NCBI GenBank assembly: GCA_934183165.1
Contig: CAKPRZ010000014.1
Span: forward strand, 1 to 26,312
Length of the DNA: 26,312 nucleotides
Direction: 5' to 3'
Origin: an uncultured Bacilli bacterium
Lineage (GTDB): Bacteria > Bacillota_I > Bacilli_A > RF39 > UBA660
The position numbers and the translations under genes are program-made. The notes under the pieces are model-generated. The model was given only the letters and a program-made list of their open reading frames with translations, was not told the origin of the DNA and made no database searches. Below, piece by piece: positions 6,818 through 13,904 of the stretch; positions within the stretch are counted from its first letter, which is position 1; every line of letters begins with the position of its first letter.

Positions 6818-7363
6818 TTATTGACAATCATTTTTTAATATAATTACCTTTTTATCACCATACTTTTTTTCCTTAAAAGTATTAAATAAATAATTATCAA
6901 TTTGGTAATCCATACTAACTTCACATACAATAATACCCTTATGATTTAAAAGGTCATTATCTGCGATAAACTTAATAATTTTGTTTACAACATCCATTTT
7001 ATAGGGAGGATCAAGGAAAATAATATCAAATTTAGTACATTCTTTCAGTTTCTTTAACGCAATTTCATAATTGTAGTTATATACAATTGCATTATGAATA
7101 TCAAAATTATTAATATTTTTTTTAATAGTCTTGATAGCTATATTGTTCAAGTCATTAAAATAAACTTCTTTAGCGCCATTACTAATTGCTTCAATTCCAA
7201 GATTACCACTACCCGCAAATAAATCTAAAACAATACTATCACTTATATAATTTTGAATCATAGCAAATACAGATTCTTTTACCCTATCCATAGTTGGTCT
7301 TGTTCCATCGATATCAAATCCTTCTATTACTCTTCCTTTCAAAAATCCACTAATTACTTTCAT
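6818..7363 (-). CDS. rsmD: 16S rRNA (guanine966-N2)-methyltransferase
   Basis: A 181-residue methyltransferase that adds a methyl group from SAM to G966 in helix 31 of 16S rRNA. The N-terminal KVISGFLKGR and TRPTMDRVKES segments are family signatures. The SAM-binding loop is LDLFAGSGNLGIEA (46-59), and the catalytic DPPY motif is at 118-121. Length matches the family. It overlaps the upstream ylbF frame by 14 bases, which implies a shared transcript and coupled translation. In Bacillus subtilis the same gene is ylbH, two genes after ylbF; the intervening ylbG is absent here. Confidence 0.95.
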   Translation of the reverse strand: MKVISGFLKGRVIEGFDIDGTRPTMDRVKESVFAMIQNYISDSIVLDLFAGSGNLGIEAISNGAKEVYFNDLNNIAIKTIKKNINNFDIHNAIVYNYNYEIALKKLKECTKFDIIFLDPPYKMDVVNKIIKFIADNDLLNHKGIIVCEVSMDYQIDNYLFNTFKEKKYGDKKVIILKNDCQ

Positions 7364-7667
7364 GGGTACACTTCTTTCTATCTATTAATGCTTTCATTTT
7401 TTGATTTTCCTCTAGTACTAGGAAATAAAGTTCATTTTCTAATATTTTAAATTCTTTAATCAATTCATTTTCAATTATTTCTTTTTTTATAGATACATAT
7501 TCATTTGAATAAATATCGTCTTGTATTTCATGAAATCTATTTAATTGCTTTTTTAATTCATCATCTTTATATATTTCTTCTTTTAATTCCATTATTCTTT
7601 TTACTTTAAGGTTATTCTTAATAGTAATAATTAAATCATCCAATTTAGTTGCTATTTCATAATTCAT
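7350..7667 (-). CDS. ylbF: YlbF-family regulator-like protein
   Basis: A 105-residue all-helical protein. The pattern of an N-terminal helix, then LKEEIYKDDELKKQLNRFHE and a C-terminal NELYFLVLEENQ helix fits the YlbF/YmcA family, whose Bacillus members form the RicAFT (Y-) complex acting with RNase Y on mRNA maturation and on competence and sporulation. The assignment rests on this pattern and on its place just before rsmD, as in Bacillus; the sequence itself is divergent. It overlaps the end of the U32 gene by 11 bases and rsmD by 14. RicA and RicT partners are not in the window, so a role in that complex is an inference. Confidence 0.7.
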   Translation of the reverse strand: MNYEIATKLDDLIITIKNNLKVKRIMELKEEIYKDDELKKQLNRFHEIQDDIYSNEYVSIKKEIIENELIKEFKILENELYFLVLEENQKMKALIDRKKCTHESN

Positions 7668-9885
7668 AATACGCTTTCACCTTTCTAATAATATTAGTTA
7701 CTGTATCATATCCCTCATCAAATAAATCAATTCTAAAGTTGTTAATATGTTTTTTTAACATAGGTATTTTATCAAGTAAGTTTATTTCTTTACTATCATA
7801 AATGGAATTCAAACAATTTTGATGTAACATTGGATAAATTCTTCCCTTTCCATCTTTAAGAGCATATTTATTAACTTTACATAATCCACATTTCTTATTT
7901 CCTTTTAAAATAATCATATTAACAGGACAATATTTGGTAATCATTAATTCTACTCTACCATATATTAATACTTCAGCATTACAAATATTATCATAATTAT
8001 CTAATATGTGGGATTCTAGTGATAAACATATTCTATTAAGTCCTAAATCTTTTAACAGTTCAAAACTATATTTATTAGCAACATTTAATGTATAATCACA
8101 AACCACATTATTATTTTTTGAATAAACTCCAACACTTCCTAATTCACGAGCCATCAAATTTTCTTCACTGTATTTTTTATATTTATCTATAACTCTAGGA
8201 AGAACATAATAAATGTTTGAATCTTTATATTTGGTATATAAATTAAAATCAGTTATATAAATATTATCAATTTTATTATCAAGGCAAGCCTTTAATTGTT
8301 CTTCATTTCTTACTAAAACATTAATATTACATTTTTCTTTAGGAATTTTTCTAGTTGGTATTTGTGAAATCTTAAAATTCTTTTTAAATGATATGTTTTC
8401 CCTCACTTTTATAAGTTCTTGAACAGCTTCTCTTCTAAGAGCATTTATTTCTCCATTAAATAAGAATATATCTTCATCAATATTTATATTAATATTTTTA
8501 AGTTCAAATGGTGTTCCACCCATCTTATTTAATTGCTTTTCTATTTGATCTTTTGTAGTCGGTCTATTTTTTGCTTCTTCTACTTTATTTTTCTTTACAG
8601 TTACTTTATTTTGGCCATCTAATAATGTAAGTGTTACTTCTTCATTTTTCTTAGCAATAAATAAAGCATCAATATTGATTTTTCTTAAAGTCACATTATT
8701 TACTTCATCAATTAATTTTTTGTCTATTGTCTTACACACTTCTCCTAATTTAGTAAGATCTATTTTATTATCTAAAAAAACAATATCGCCTGGTGATGCC
8801 TTATTTATTAAAAGACCCCCATTATTATATATTTTATTTGCTATCATGCCTTTGTTTTCATTTACAAATCTAATTCCATCTTCTTGATTTAATCTATCAG
8901 TTAATTTTATTTTGATTTTTCCTTTATTAATTTCCAAAACATTACCTATTGCTATTCCTTGGTGATTAGATGTTTTTATATTCATTAAATCGTTACCATA
9001 TTCACCAAACAAATAACCGTTAGTATATCCTCTATTATATAAGCTTAGCATTGATTTTAACTCCATATTGGTAAGTTTAAATGGTTCGTTATTATAATAA
9101 CTATCAATTGCTTTTCTATACATTTTCGTTATTAATCCTACATATTGAGGGCTTTTCATTCTACCTTCTATTTTTAAACTGTCAATACCACTTTCAATTA
9201 ATTTATCTATATTTGATATTGTACATAATTCTTTAGTACTTAAAGCATAATCTCCATTTGCCTTAACTGTCTTATCATTTTCTAAAAGAGTAAAAGGAAG
9301 TCTACATGAAGCAACACATTCTCCTCTATTACCACTTCTTTTAGAATTTATATAACTAAATAGACAGCATCCCGAATAACATACACATAAAGCTCCATGA
9401 ACGAATACTTCTTTTTCGAGTGGAGTACTTATTTTATTTATCTGATCAAGTGACATTTCCCTTGCATAAACAATTCTTTGAACACCGAGTCTAGAAAGTA
9501 AATCAGTTCCTTCTTGATTATGATTATGACATTGAGTAGATGCATGAATTTCAAGCCCTGGAAAAAGTATTCTAACTTTCCATATCATTCCTATATCTTG
9601 CATAATTACTGCATCAACATTGTTTTCATATAAAAACCTAATATAATCTATAAAATCGTTTATCTCATCATCAAAAATAATAGTATTAACAGTAACATAA
9701 ATTTTTACACCATACAAGTGACAATATTTTATAGCTTTTACAAGATTTTCCTTAGTAAAATTAGTCGCATAACTTCTAGCTCCATACATAATACCTCCTA
9801 CATATACTGCATCAGCACCATTATGAATAGCTAAATATAATGACTCCATATCACCAGCTGGAGACAAAAGTTCAACTTTTTTCAT
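7657..9885 (-). CDS. Long U32-family peptidase-like protein (RlhA/TrhP type)
   Basis: A 742-residue U32 protein. The N-terminus has the family start VELLSPAGDMESLYLAI, a TIM-barrel-like region, and the Cys-rich signature VHGALCVCYSGCC followed by SGNRGECVASCR (about 162-195). Residues about 380-520 fit the DUF3656-type insert of long U32 proteins. A second Cys-containing block (CGLCKVNKYALKD ... HQNC) closes the protein. Relatives include E. coli RlhA (23S rRNA C2501 hydroxylation) and TrhP (tRNA hydroxylation); both bind Fe-S and prephenate-linked pathways have been proposed, so an RNA hydroxylation role is more likely than proteolysis. Which RNA is unclear. It precedes ylbF and rsmD in one operon, both RNA-linked, and ends in TGA. 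Confidence 0.88.
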   Translation of the reverse strand: MKKVELLSPAGDMESLYLAIHNGADAVYVGGIMYGARSYATNFTKENLVKAIKYCHLYGVKIYVTVNTIIFDDEINDFIDYIRFLYENNVDAVIMQDIGMIWKVRILFPGLEIHASTQCHNHNQEGTDLLSRLGVQRIVYAREMSLDQINKISTPLEKEVFVHGALCVCYSGCCLFSYINSKRSGNRGECVASCRLPFTLLENDKTVKANGDYALSTKELCTISNIDKLIESGIDSLKIEGRMKSPQYVGLITKMYRKAIDSYYNNEPFKLTNMELKSMLSLYNRGYTNGYLFGEYGNDLMNIKTSNHQGIAIGNVLEINKGKIKIKLTDRLNQEDGIRFVNENKGMIANKIYNNGGLLINKASPGDIVFLDNKIDLTKLGEVCKTIDKKLIDEVNNVTLRKINIDALFIAKKNEEVTLTLLDGQNKVTVKKNKVEEAKNRPTTKDQIEKQLNKMGGTPFELKNININIDEDIFLFNGEINALRREAVQELIKVRENISFKKNFKISQIPTRKIPKEKCNINVLVRNEEQLKACLDNKIDNIYITDFNLYTKYKDSNIYYVLPRVIDKYKKYSEENLMARELGSVGVYSKNNNVVCDYTLNVANKYSFELLKDLGLNRICLSLESHILDNYDNICNAEVLIYGRVELMITKYCPVNMIILKGNKKCGLCKVNKYALKDGKGRIYPMLHQNCLNSIYDSKEINLLDKIPMLKKHINNFRIDLFDEGYDTVTNIIRKVKAYYEL

Positions 9886-9909
9886 TTATATCACATCCAA
9901 TACTACAAC

Positions 9910-9918
9910 ATTATATCA
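9910..9918 (-). promoter_or_regulatory. Extended -10 promoter of the U32-ylbF-rsmD operon
   Basis: Minus-strand TGATATAAT matches TGnTATAAT, about 25 bases before the U32 start. The -35 area is only AT-rich. Confidence 0.55.
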
Positions 9919-9963
9919 TATAAAATACAAATTAAAATTTATTATTTTAGTTTTACATGCAAA

Positions 9964-9986
9964 GAAAAAAGGCAGTAATTGCCTTT
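9964..9986 (-). terminator. Terminator after the NPQ-repeat gene
   Basis: Arms 9968-9974 and 9980-9986 form a perfect 7-bp stem with a 5-base loop, followed by a T-run on the minus strand. It overlaps the stop codon at 9985-9987 and separates this gene from the U32 operon. Confidence 0.75.
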
Positions 9987-11079
9987 ATTTAAGTTTTTTA
10001 ATTTTAGCTATCTCACTTTGAGCAAGTTGTTCATCACAAGCATCTTTATGAAGAATAACTCTATCATAATTATTTGGAAATTTTGTACATTTATCAAGTC
10101 CACCCATTATTGTTACATCAGTTAAATCATTATAAATACATTCTCTAACTGTATTAAAATTTATTCTAGTGTTTTTACTTCCTTCGAAATTACAATTCAT
10201 TATAATGTAATTACTAAACATACCATTTTCTGTTTCAACAAAAGTAATATCTCCAAAATCAAGATTTTCAAATCTGAAATTATTATTAAAAAGCTTTTGA
10301 GGATCCACTATAGCATTATGACTTCCTCTAAATGAACAATCTTTAAAATTAAAAGTAGTAAATGGTTTTGTAAATGTTACATCTTTAAAATCACAATGTT
10401 CAAATTCTTTTTTTCCTGATTCATATCTTATTGTTTGTGGGTTTATAGATGCTCCAACACTACCACCAAATTTAGTGTTATTAATAATGACATCGTCAAA
10501 ATTTCCAACTATTGTAGTATCTTTAAAATTAACTCCTACACAATCTAGTCGTGCTACATCACGAGGATTAATTATAGCATTAGAACTTCCTTCAAAATTA
10601 CAATTTCTGATATCAACTCCTCTAAAATCACCTTCAAACTTAGCACCTTTATATGATCCCTCTAATAAGATTTTATTATAAACATGTTGAGGATTAATTA
10701 CTACTCCTTGTGCTCCATTAACATTGAACCCCAATACTCTAGCTTTATAAAAAGATCCCTTTACAGTAACGCCTTTATCCAAAGTAGTATAAGTAAGTCT
10801 TTTCTCATATACTGTCTGTGGGTTAATTACTACACCCTTACTATTAGTAAAGTCAAGCCCATCAATTCTTACTTTATCAAATGAAACGCCAGTTAAATCA
10901 AGCCTCTTAATAAGTTCAAAATCCATTGCTAAAACCTTACAATCATCATTCTTTTCTTTAAAAATTATTTCTTCTAATAATTGATGATCAACATTTAACT
11001 TTATATGATCTTCTCCCTTGTATTTTTTTAATTCTTTTTCTAATAAATATCGCAGTTTTTCTATATTTGCTGTCTCCAT
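9985..11079 (-). CDS. NPQ-repeat protein, pentapeptide-like solenoid
   Basis: A 364-residue protein of unknown function. After a helical N-terminal region (about 1-60) it consists of about six degenerate 42-48-residue units, each centred on an INPQxV motif (positions 86, 129, 171, 213, 259 and a weak one near 307). Between the motifs run pentapeptide-like stretches such as FKDVTF, FEGDFRG and CNFEGS, suggesting a right-handed beta-helix with regular interruptions. No signal peptide or membrane segment is seen, so it is probably cytoplasmic. The start is the ATG at 11079, five bases after GGAGG; upstream in-frame ATGs overlap that site. It follows ylbE by 65 bases, with a terminator right after. 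DNA mimicry, as in Qnr-type pentapeptide proteins, is possible but unproven. Confidence 0.85.
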   Translation of the reverse strand: METANIEKLRYLLEKELKKYKGEDHIKLNVDHQLLEEIIFKEKNDDCKVLAMDFELIKRLDLTGVSFDKVRIDGLDFTNSKGVVINPQTVYEKRLTYTTLDKGVTVKGSFYKARVLGFNVNGAQGVVINPQHVYNKILLEGSYKGAKFEGDFRGVDIRNCNFEGSSNAIINPRDVARLDCVGVNFKDTTIVGNFDDVIINNTKFGGSVGASINPQTIRYESGKKEFEHCDFKDVTFTKPFTTFNFKDCSFRGSHNAIVDPQKLFNNNFRFENLDFGDITFVETENGMFSNYIIMNCNFEGSKNTRINFNTVRECIYNDLTDVTIMGGLDKCTKFPNNYDRVILHKDACDEQLAQSEIAKIKKLK

Positions 11080-11144
11080 AAAAACCTCCATATTTATTTT
11101 ATCACACAAATATCTTTTAATCATTAATAAAATATTTAATTAAA

Positions 11145-11366
11145 CTAATTTAATACATCTAAAAAGGTTCTTACCAATGACATTTTATCATTAATTCTAT
11201 TTATTTTATCTCCAACAGTCAATTTATATTCTTTTTTCATTTCTTCGTCCATTTTACTAATACTAGAAGGATTTCTAAATAATTCTTTATACCAATATGA
11301 ATGATATTTTATATAATTATCCAAATTAGGATTAGTTCTAATTCTAATTAAAATATCTGTTCTCAT
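11145..11366 (-). CDS. ylbE: YlbE-like protein
   Basis: A 73-residue protein matching the YlbE family: an N-terminal basic segment (RTDILIRIRTNPNLDNYI), the characteristic aromatic block SYWYKELFRNPSS, and a C-terminal amphipathic helix. The function of YlbE is unknown. Its start overlaps the stop of ylbD by one base in a TAATG arrangement, so the two are translationally coupled, as in the Bacillus ylbD-ylbE order. The ylbF gene, which follows directly in Bacillus, is here two genes further on. Confidence 0.82.
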   Translation of the reverse strand: MRTDILIRIRTNPNLDNYIKYHSYWYKELFRNPSSISKMDEEMKKEYKLTVGDKINRINDKMSLVRTFLDVLN

Positions 11367-11731
11367 TAATCTTCAAACTTCTTATATAATGGCCTAGTTT
11401 CATATTGGTTAGTATTCAAATTATTCCCACCAAGTTCTTGAACTAATGATATGGTTTTTTGAATGTTATCAATTCCTTTTTGAACTTTTTCTAAATTTAT
11501 TCCTTTTATAACAGTTACTAACTCCTTAATAGCACTTTCACTAGATACATTATTTGTTTTGGCAGTAGCTATACTGTTATTATTGTTTATATATCCATCC
11601 CATACTGAATTTGAAGAACCATACAATTCATACATTTCATAAAATTTTTGCCAGGTCATTGTATTATTATTAACATACTTAACTAAAGAAGGATTATCTT
11701 TAACGAAGGTCTTAAAAGTATCTTTTGACAT
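11366..11731 (-). CDS. ylbD: YlbD-like (coat-associated) protein
   Basis: A 121-residue protein. The N-terminus (FKTFVKDNPSLVKYV, then TWQKFYEMYELYG) is the family hallmark; the middle is Asn/Ser-rich and poorly structured, and a helical LEKVQKGIDNIQKTISLVQEL segment follows. In Bacillus subtilis YlbD is annotated as a spore coat protein, but the family also occurs outside sporulation loci. The ATG at 11731 is preferred: AGGTGAT lies just upstream, while an in-frame GTG at 11740 overlaps it. The 23 bases just before this gene are repeated exactly before the deacetylase-like gene. Confidence 0.8.
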   Translation of the reverse strand: MSKDTFKTFVKDNPSLVKYVNNNTMTWQKFYEMYELYGSSNSVWDGYINNNNSIATAKTNNVSSESAIKELVTVIKGINLEKVQKGIDNIQKTISLVQELGGNNLNTNQYETRPLYKKFED

Positions 11732-11732
11732 A

Positions 11733-11755
11733 TTTATCACCTATTTAATTGTATG
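11733..11755. repeat. 23-base repeat, copy 1 (leader of ylbD)
   Basis: This stretch is identical to 12610-12632. On the minus strand each copy ends in the ribosome binding site AGGTGATAAA just before a start codon. Confidence 0.85.
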
Positions 11756-11781
11756 TAATTATAATAAAAATTGTACATATA

Positions 11782-12609
11782 TTATTCTCTTATTAAATCA
11801 TTTAATTTAACGATTTTATAAGAATGTTGTTTAATATAATTAATTATATACTTTAATTCTCTTAATGTATTTTTACTAGTATTAAGACTAATTATATCTC
11901 CGTTAGTTATATTGGTTTTAATATCACTATATGGATAATTATTAGTTATTATACCTGGTATTATAGTATGCATTTTCATATTCATACAATTAGTTAATAT
12001 ATTTTTATTTTCTTTTTCCAAATAACAAAATGATAATTTTTGATTCAATTTCTTTTTATATTTATTAACCTCTTTTTTAGTATAAGTATCTGAATAATAC
12101 TCTATTTGATGATTTGAATTATTTAATAATTTTATAATATCAAAAGAATTATCAATAATTGCTTTATCTATAAAAAAAGTAGCTTTAATATTTTTAGAAT
12201 CTAATACATCAACTATTTTCTCTATATTAGTATCATCCATAACTTTAAATACTAAGCTTACTCTATCACTATTTTTATTACCACTTTTTATATATTTGTC
12301 ATAAATGTTATTTATGGATACTTTTGGTCCATCTCCTTCAAAGACCAATAATAAATCATTAAATTTACCATATTTTTTCATGTTAATATAGCTTTTTTCT
12401 ACGTCTACCTTCATTCCTTTGATTCCTGGAATTACATCACTATCAGAAAAAACTGCATCTGTTGATTTTTCTTCATAATTTTTCTTTGTTCTAATTATTT
12501 CCTTCATAATTGGATCATTATTTCTAATAATATTTACTGCGAAATCTGTATAATAAAAACTGAAACACATTAAAGTTATAACTCCTACAATAGAAAATAT
12601 TTTTTTCAT
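11782..12609 (-). CDS. Polysaccharide deacetylase-like protein with missing catalytic motifs
   Basis: A 275-residue exported or membrane-anchored protein: a basic start and one hydrophobic helix (about 4-20) form a signal anchor. Residues about 115-275 follow the NodB fold: a first strand RVSLVF, the typical IKATFFID strand (141-148), and the closing GDIISLNTS ... LRELKYIINYIKQHSYKIVKLNDL segment. The catalytic TFDDGP is replaced by VFKVMDDTN, the metal-binding NHxxxH by SNHQIEYYSDTYT, and the LHD motif by LNTS. An active deacetylase is therefore unlikely; carbohydrate binding or a structural cell-wall role is possible. A linker region (50-115) precedes the fold. It lies between holA and ylbD on the same strand. 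Confidence 0.8.
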   Translation of the reverse strand: MKKIFSIVGVITLMCFSFYYTDFAVNIIRNNDPIMKEIIRTKKNYEEKSTDAVFSDSDVIPGIKGMKVDVEKSYINMKKYGKFNDLLLVFEGDGPKVSINNIYDKYIKSGNKNSDRVSLVFKVMDDTNIEKIVDVLDSKNIKATFFIDKAIIDNSFDIIKLLNNSNHQIEYYSDTYTKKEVNKYKKKLNQKLSFCYLEKENKNILTNCMNMKMHTIIPGIITNNYPYSDIKTNITNGDIISLNTSKNTLRELKYIINYIKQHSYKIVKLNDLIRE

Positions 12610-12632
12610 TTTATCACCTATTTAATTGTATG
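12610..12632. repeat. 23-base repeat, copy 2 (leader of the deacetylase-like gene)
   Basis: Exact copy of 11733-11755. It starts directly next to the ATG and carries the ribosome binding site AGGTGATAAA on the minus strand. Confidence 0.85.
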
Positions 12633-12668
12633 AAGTATAAATTTAAATTTTCAGTTTTATATATTTTT

Positions 12669-13595
12669 TTATAAATTAAGTAAAAATAAATCAAATCCAT
12701 AGTCATTAGCTGAAACACCAGTTTTAATATTAATATCAATACTACCCAGTTGTTTTAAATATTTTTTTAATTCTTCAAAAGAAAATTTATAAGAGTTTTC
12801 TATAGCTAATTTAACACGATATGGATGAATACCAAGCATACTAGTAATTGTATCACTACTTTTTTTATCATTAACTAATACTTTCACTGTATATAGTAAT
12901 CTAAAATGATCAGTAACTGATATAACAATTTTTAGCATTTCTTCACCACGTTCTATTAAATCGTTATATATGTCAAATGCTTTTTTTATGTTTTTATCAT
13001 TTATTTCATTTATCAAAGAAAAAATATTTTCGTCAAACTCTTTAATTGAAATTGCATTTATATCATCAATCGTTATTATTTTAGTATCCAATTTATACAT
13101 TTTAAGTTTTTTTAATTCATTAATTATTCTTTCGTTATCATTATTTAAATATTTAATTAGATAATTAATAGTTTTATTATCCATATTATAATCTTCTAAA
13201 CTATCTTTAATCTTATCGATAATAGATATGTTATTGTTTACAACTATAAATTTAGCTTTGATACTTTTTACTAGTTTTTTTCTCTCATCTATTTTATTAG
13301 CTATTAGTATCAATGAATTTAATGGATTTATATTATCTATATATTTAATTAGCTTTTCTTCATCTTTTATAGATTTTTTATCATTTAAAATGGTCTCTGT
13401 CGATGATACAACAACTATTTTTTTTTCTACTAAAAAACTATATGTATTTAATTCTTCTATAACTTGGTCAACTGTATTTTCTTGTAAATCAAATCTAATA
13501 ACACTATCATTAGTCAAGTTATTTTTATTTTTTATTTTTGATATTACATCCTCTAATGTTATTTTATCATTTGTTAAAATTAAATAGTTATCCAT
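12669..13595 (-). CDS. holA: DNA polymerase III subunit delta
   Basis: A 308-residue clamp-loader subunit, which opens the beta sliding clamp during loading. The N-terminal half has the family's Rossmann-like order, with LEKKIVVVSS-like and NSLILIAN strands and the basic turn ERKKLVKSIKA. The C-terminal half has the helical collar domain with TINYLIKYLNNDNERIINELKKL, and a tail GVSANDYGFDLFLLNL, a pattern typical of holA C-termini. It is slightly short and low in complexity, as expected for an AT-rich genome. The start is the ATG at 13595 after GAGGCGATAAG; the upstream in-frame codons lack a ribosome site. Confidence 0.9.
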   Translation of the reverse strand: MDNYLILTNDKITLEDVISKIKNKNNLTNDSVIRFDLQENTVDQVIEELNTYSFLVEKKIVVVSSTETILNDKKSIKDEEKLIKYIDNINPLNSLILIANKIDERKKLVKSIKAKFIVVNNNISIIDKIKDSLEDYNMDNKTINYLIKYLNNDNERIINELKKLKMYKLDTKIITIDDINAISIKEFDENIFSLINEINDKNIKKAFDIYNDLIERGEEMLKIVISVTDHFRLLYTVKVLVNDKKSSDTITSMLGIHPYRVKLAIENSYKFSFEELKKYLKQLGSIDINIKTGVSANDYGFDLFLLNL

Positions 13596-13640
13596 CTTAT
13601 CGCCTCTATATATATTAAACCACATAATGATAACGATTGC

Positions 13641-13904
13641 CTATAAATAATTATAAAATTTCTCGAATAAATCCATATCAAAAGCTGCATATTCTAAAAA
13701 CTTGTTATCGTATTTTTTATTTAGTGTATTATAAATAAGAATAAATGTTTCTATATCTATTGTAAATAAATCTAGGTAATCTTCTATAATATCATCAATA
13801 TAATAACAATCTTCTTTTTCTAAGAAAGATATTATTTTTATCATATTTGTTTTATCTATATTTTTAATTACTGATAAGTTGTATTTGTCTATAATATCAT
13901 TCAT
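13641..13904 (-). CDS. Unknown 87-residue acidic protein coupled to the repeat protein
   Basis: I do not recognise this protein. It is acidic, rich in Asp, Ile, Tyr and Phe, and probably helical throughout, with blocks such as MIKIISFLEKEDCYYIDDI and FIILIYNTL-like helices and an aromatic C-terminal FEKFYNYL. No membrane segment or metal motif is visible. Its ATG overlaps the TAA stop of the 30-residue-repeat gene by one base, so it is translated by coupling and very likely made in step with it. That arrangement suggests the two proteins act together, perhaps as a complex; nothing shows what they do. Confidence 0.72.
   Translation of the reverse strand: MNDIIDKYNLSVIKNIDKTNMIKIISFLEKEDCYYIDDIIEDYLDLFTIDIETFILIYNTLNKKYDNKFLEYAAFDMDLFEKFYNYL

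Noticed and set aside
12970..13587. Plus-strand hydrophobic frames opposite holA as membrane proteins
   Set aside because: They are antisense shadows of an AT-rich Lys/Asn/Ile gene, without ribosome sites or recognisable domains. The same applies to the other plus-strand frames opposite pheT, U32 and mob.
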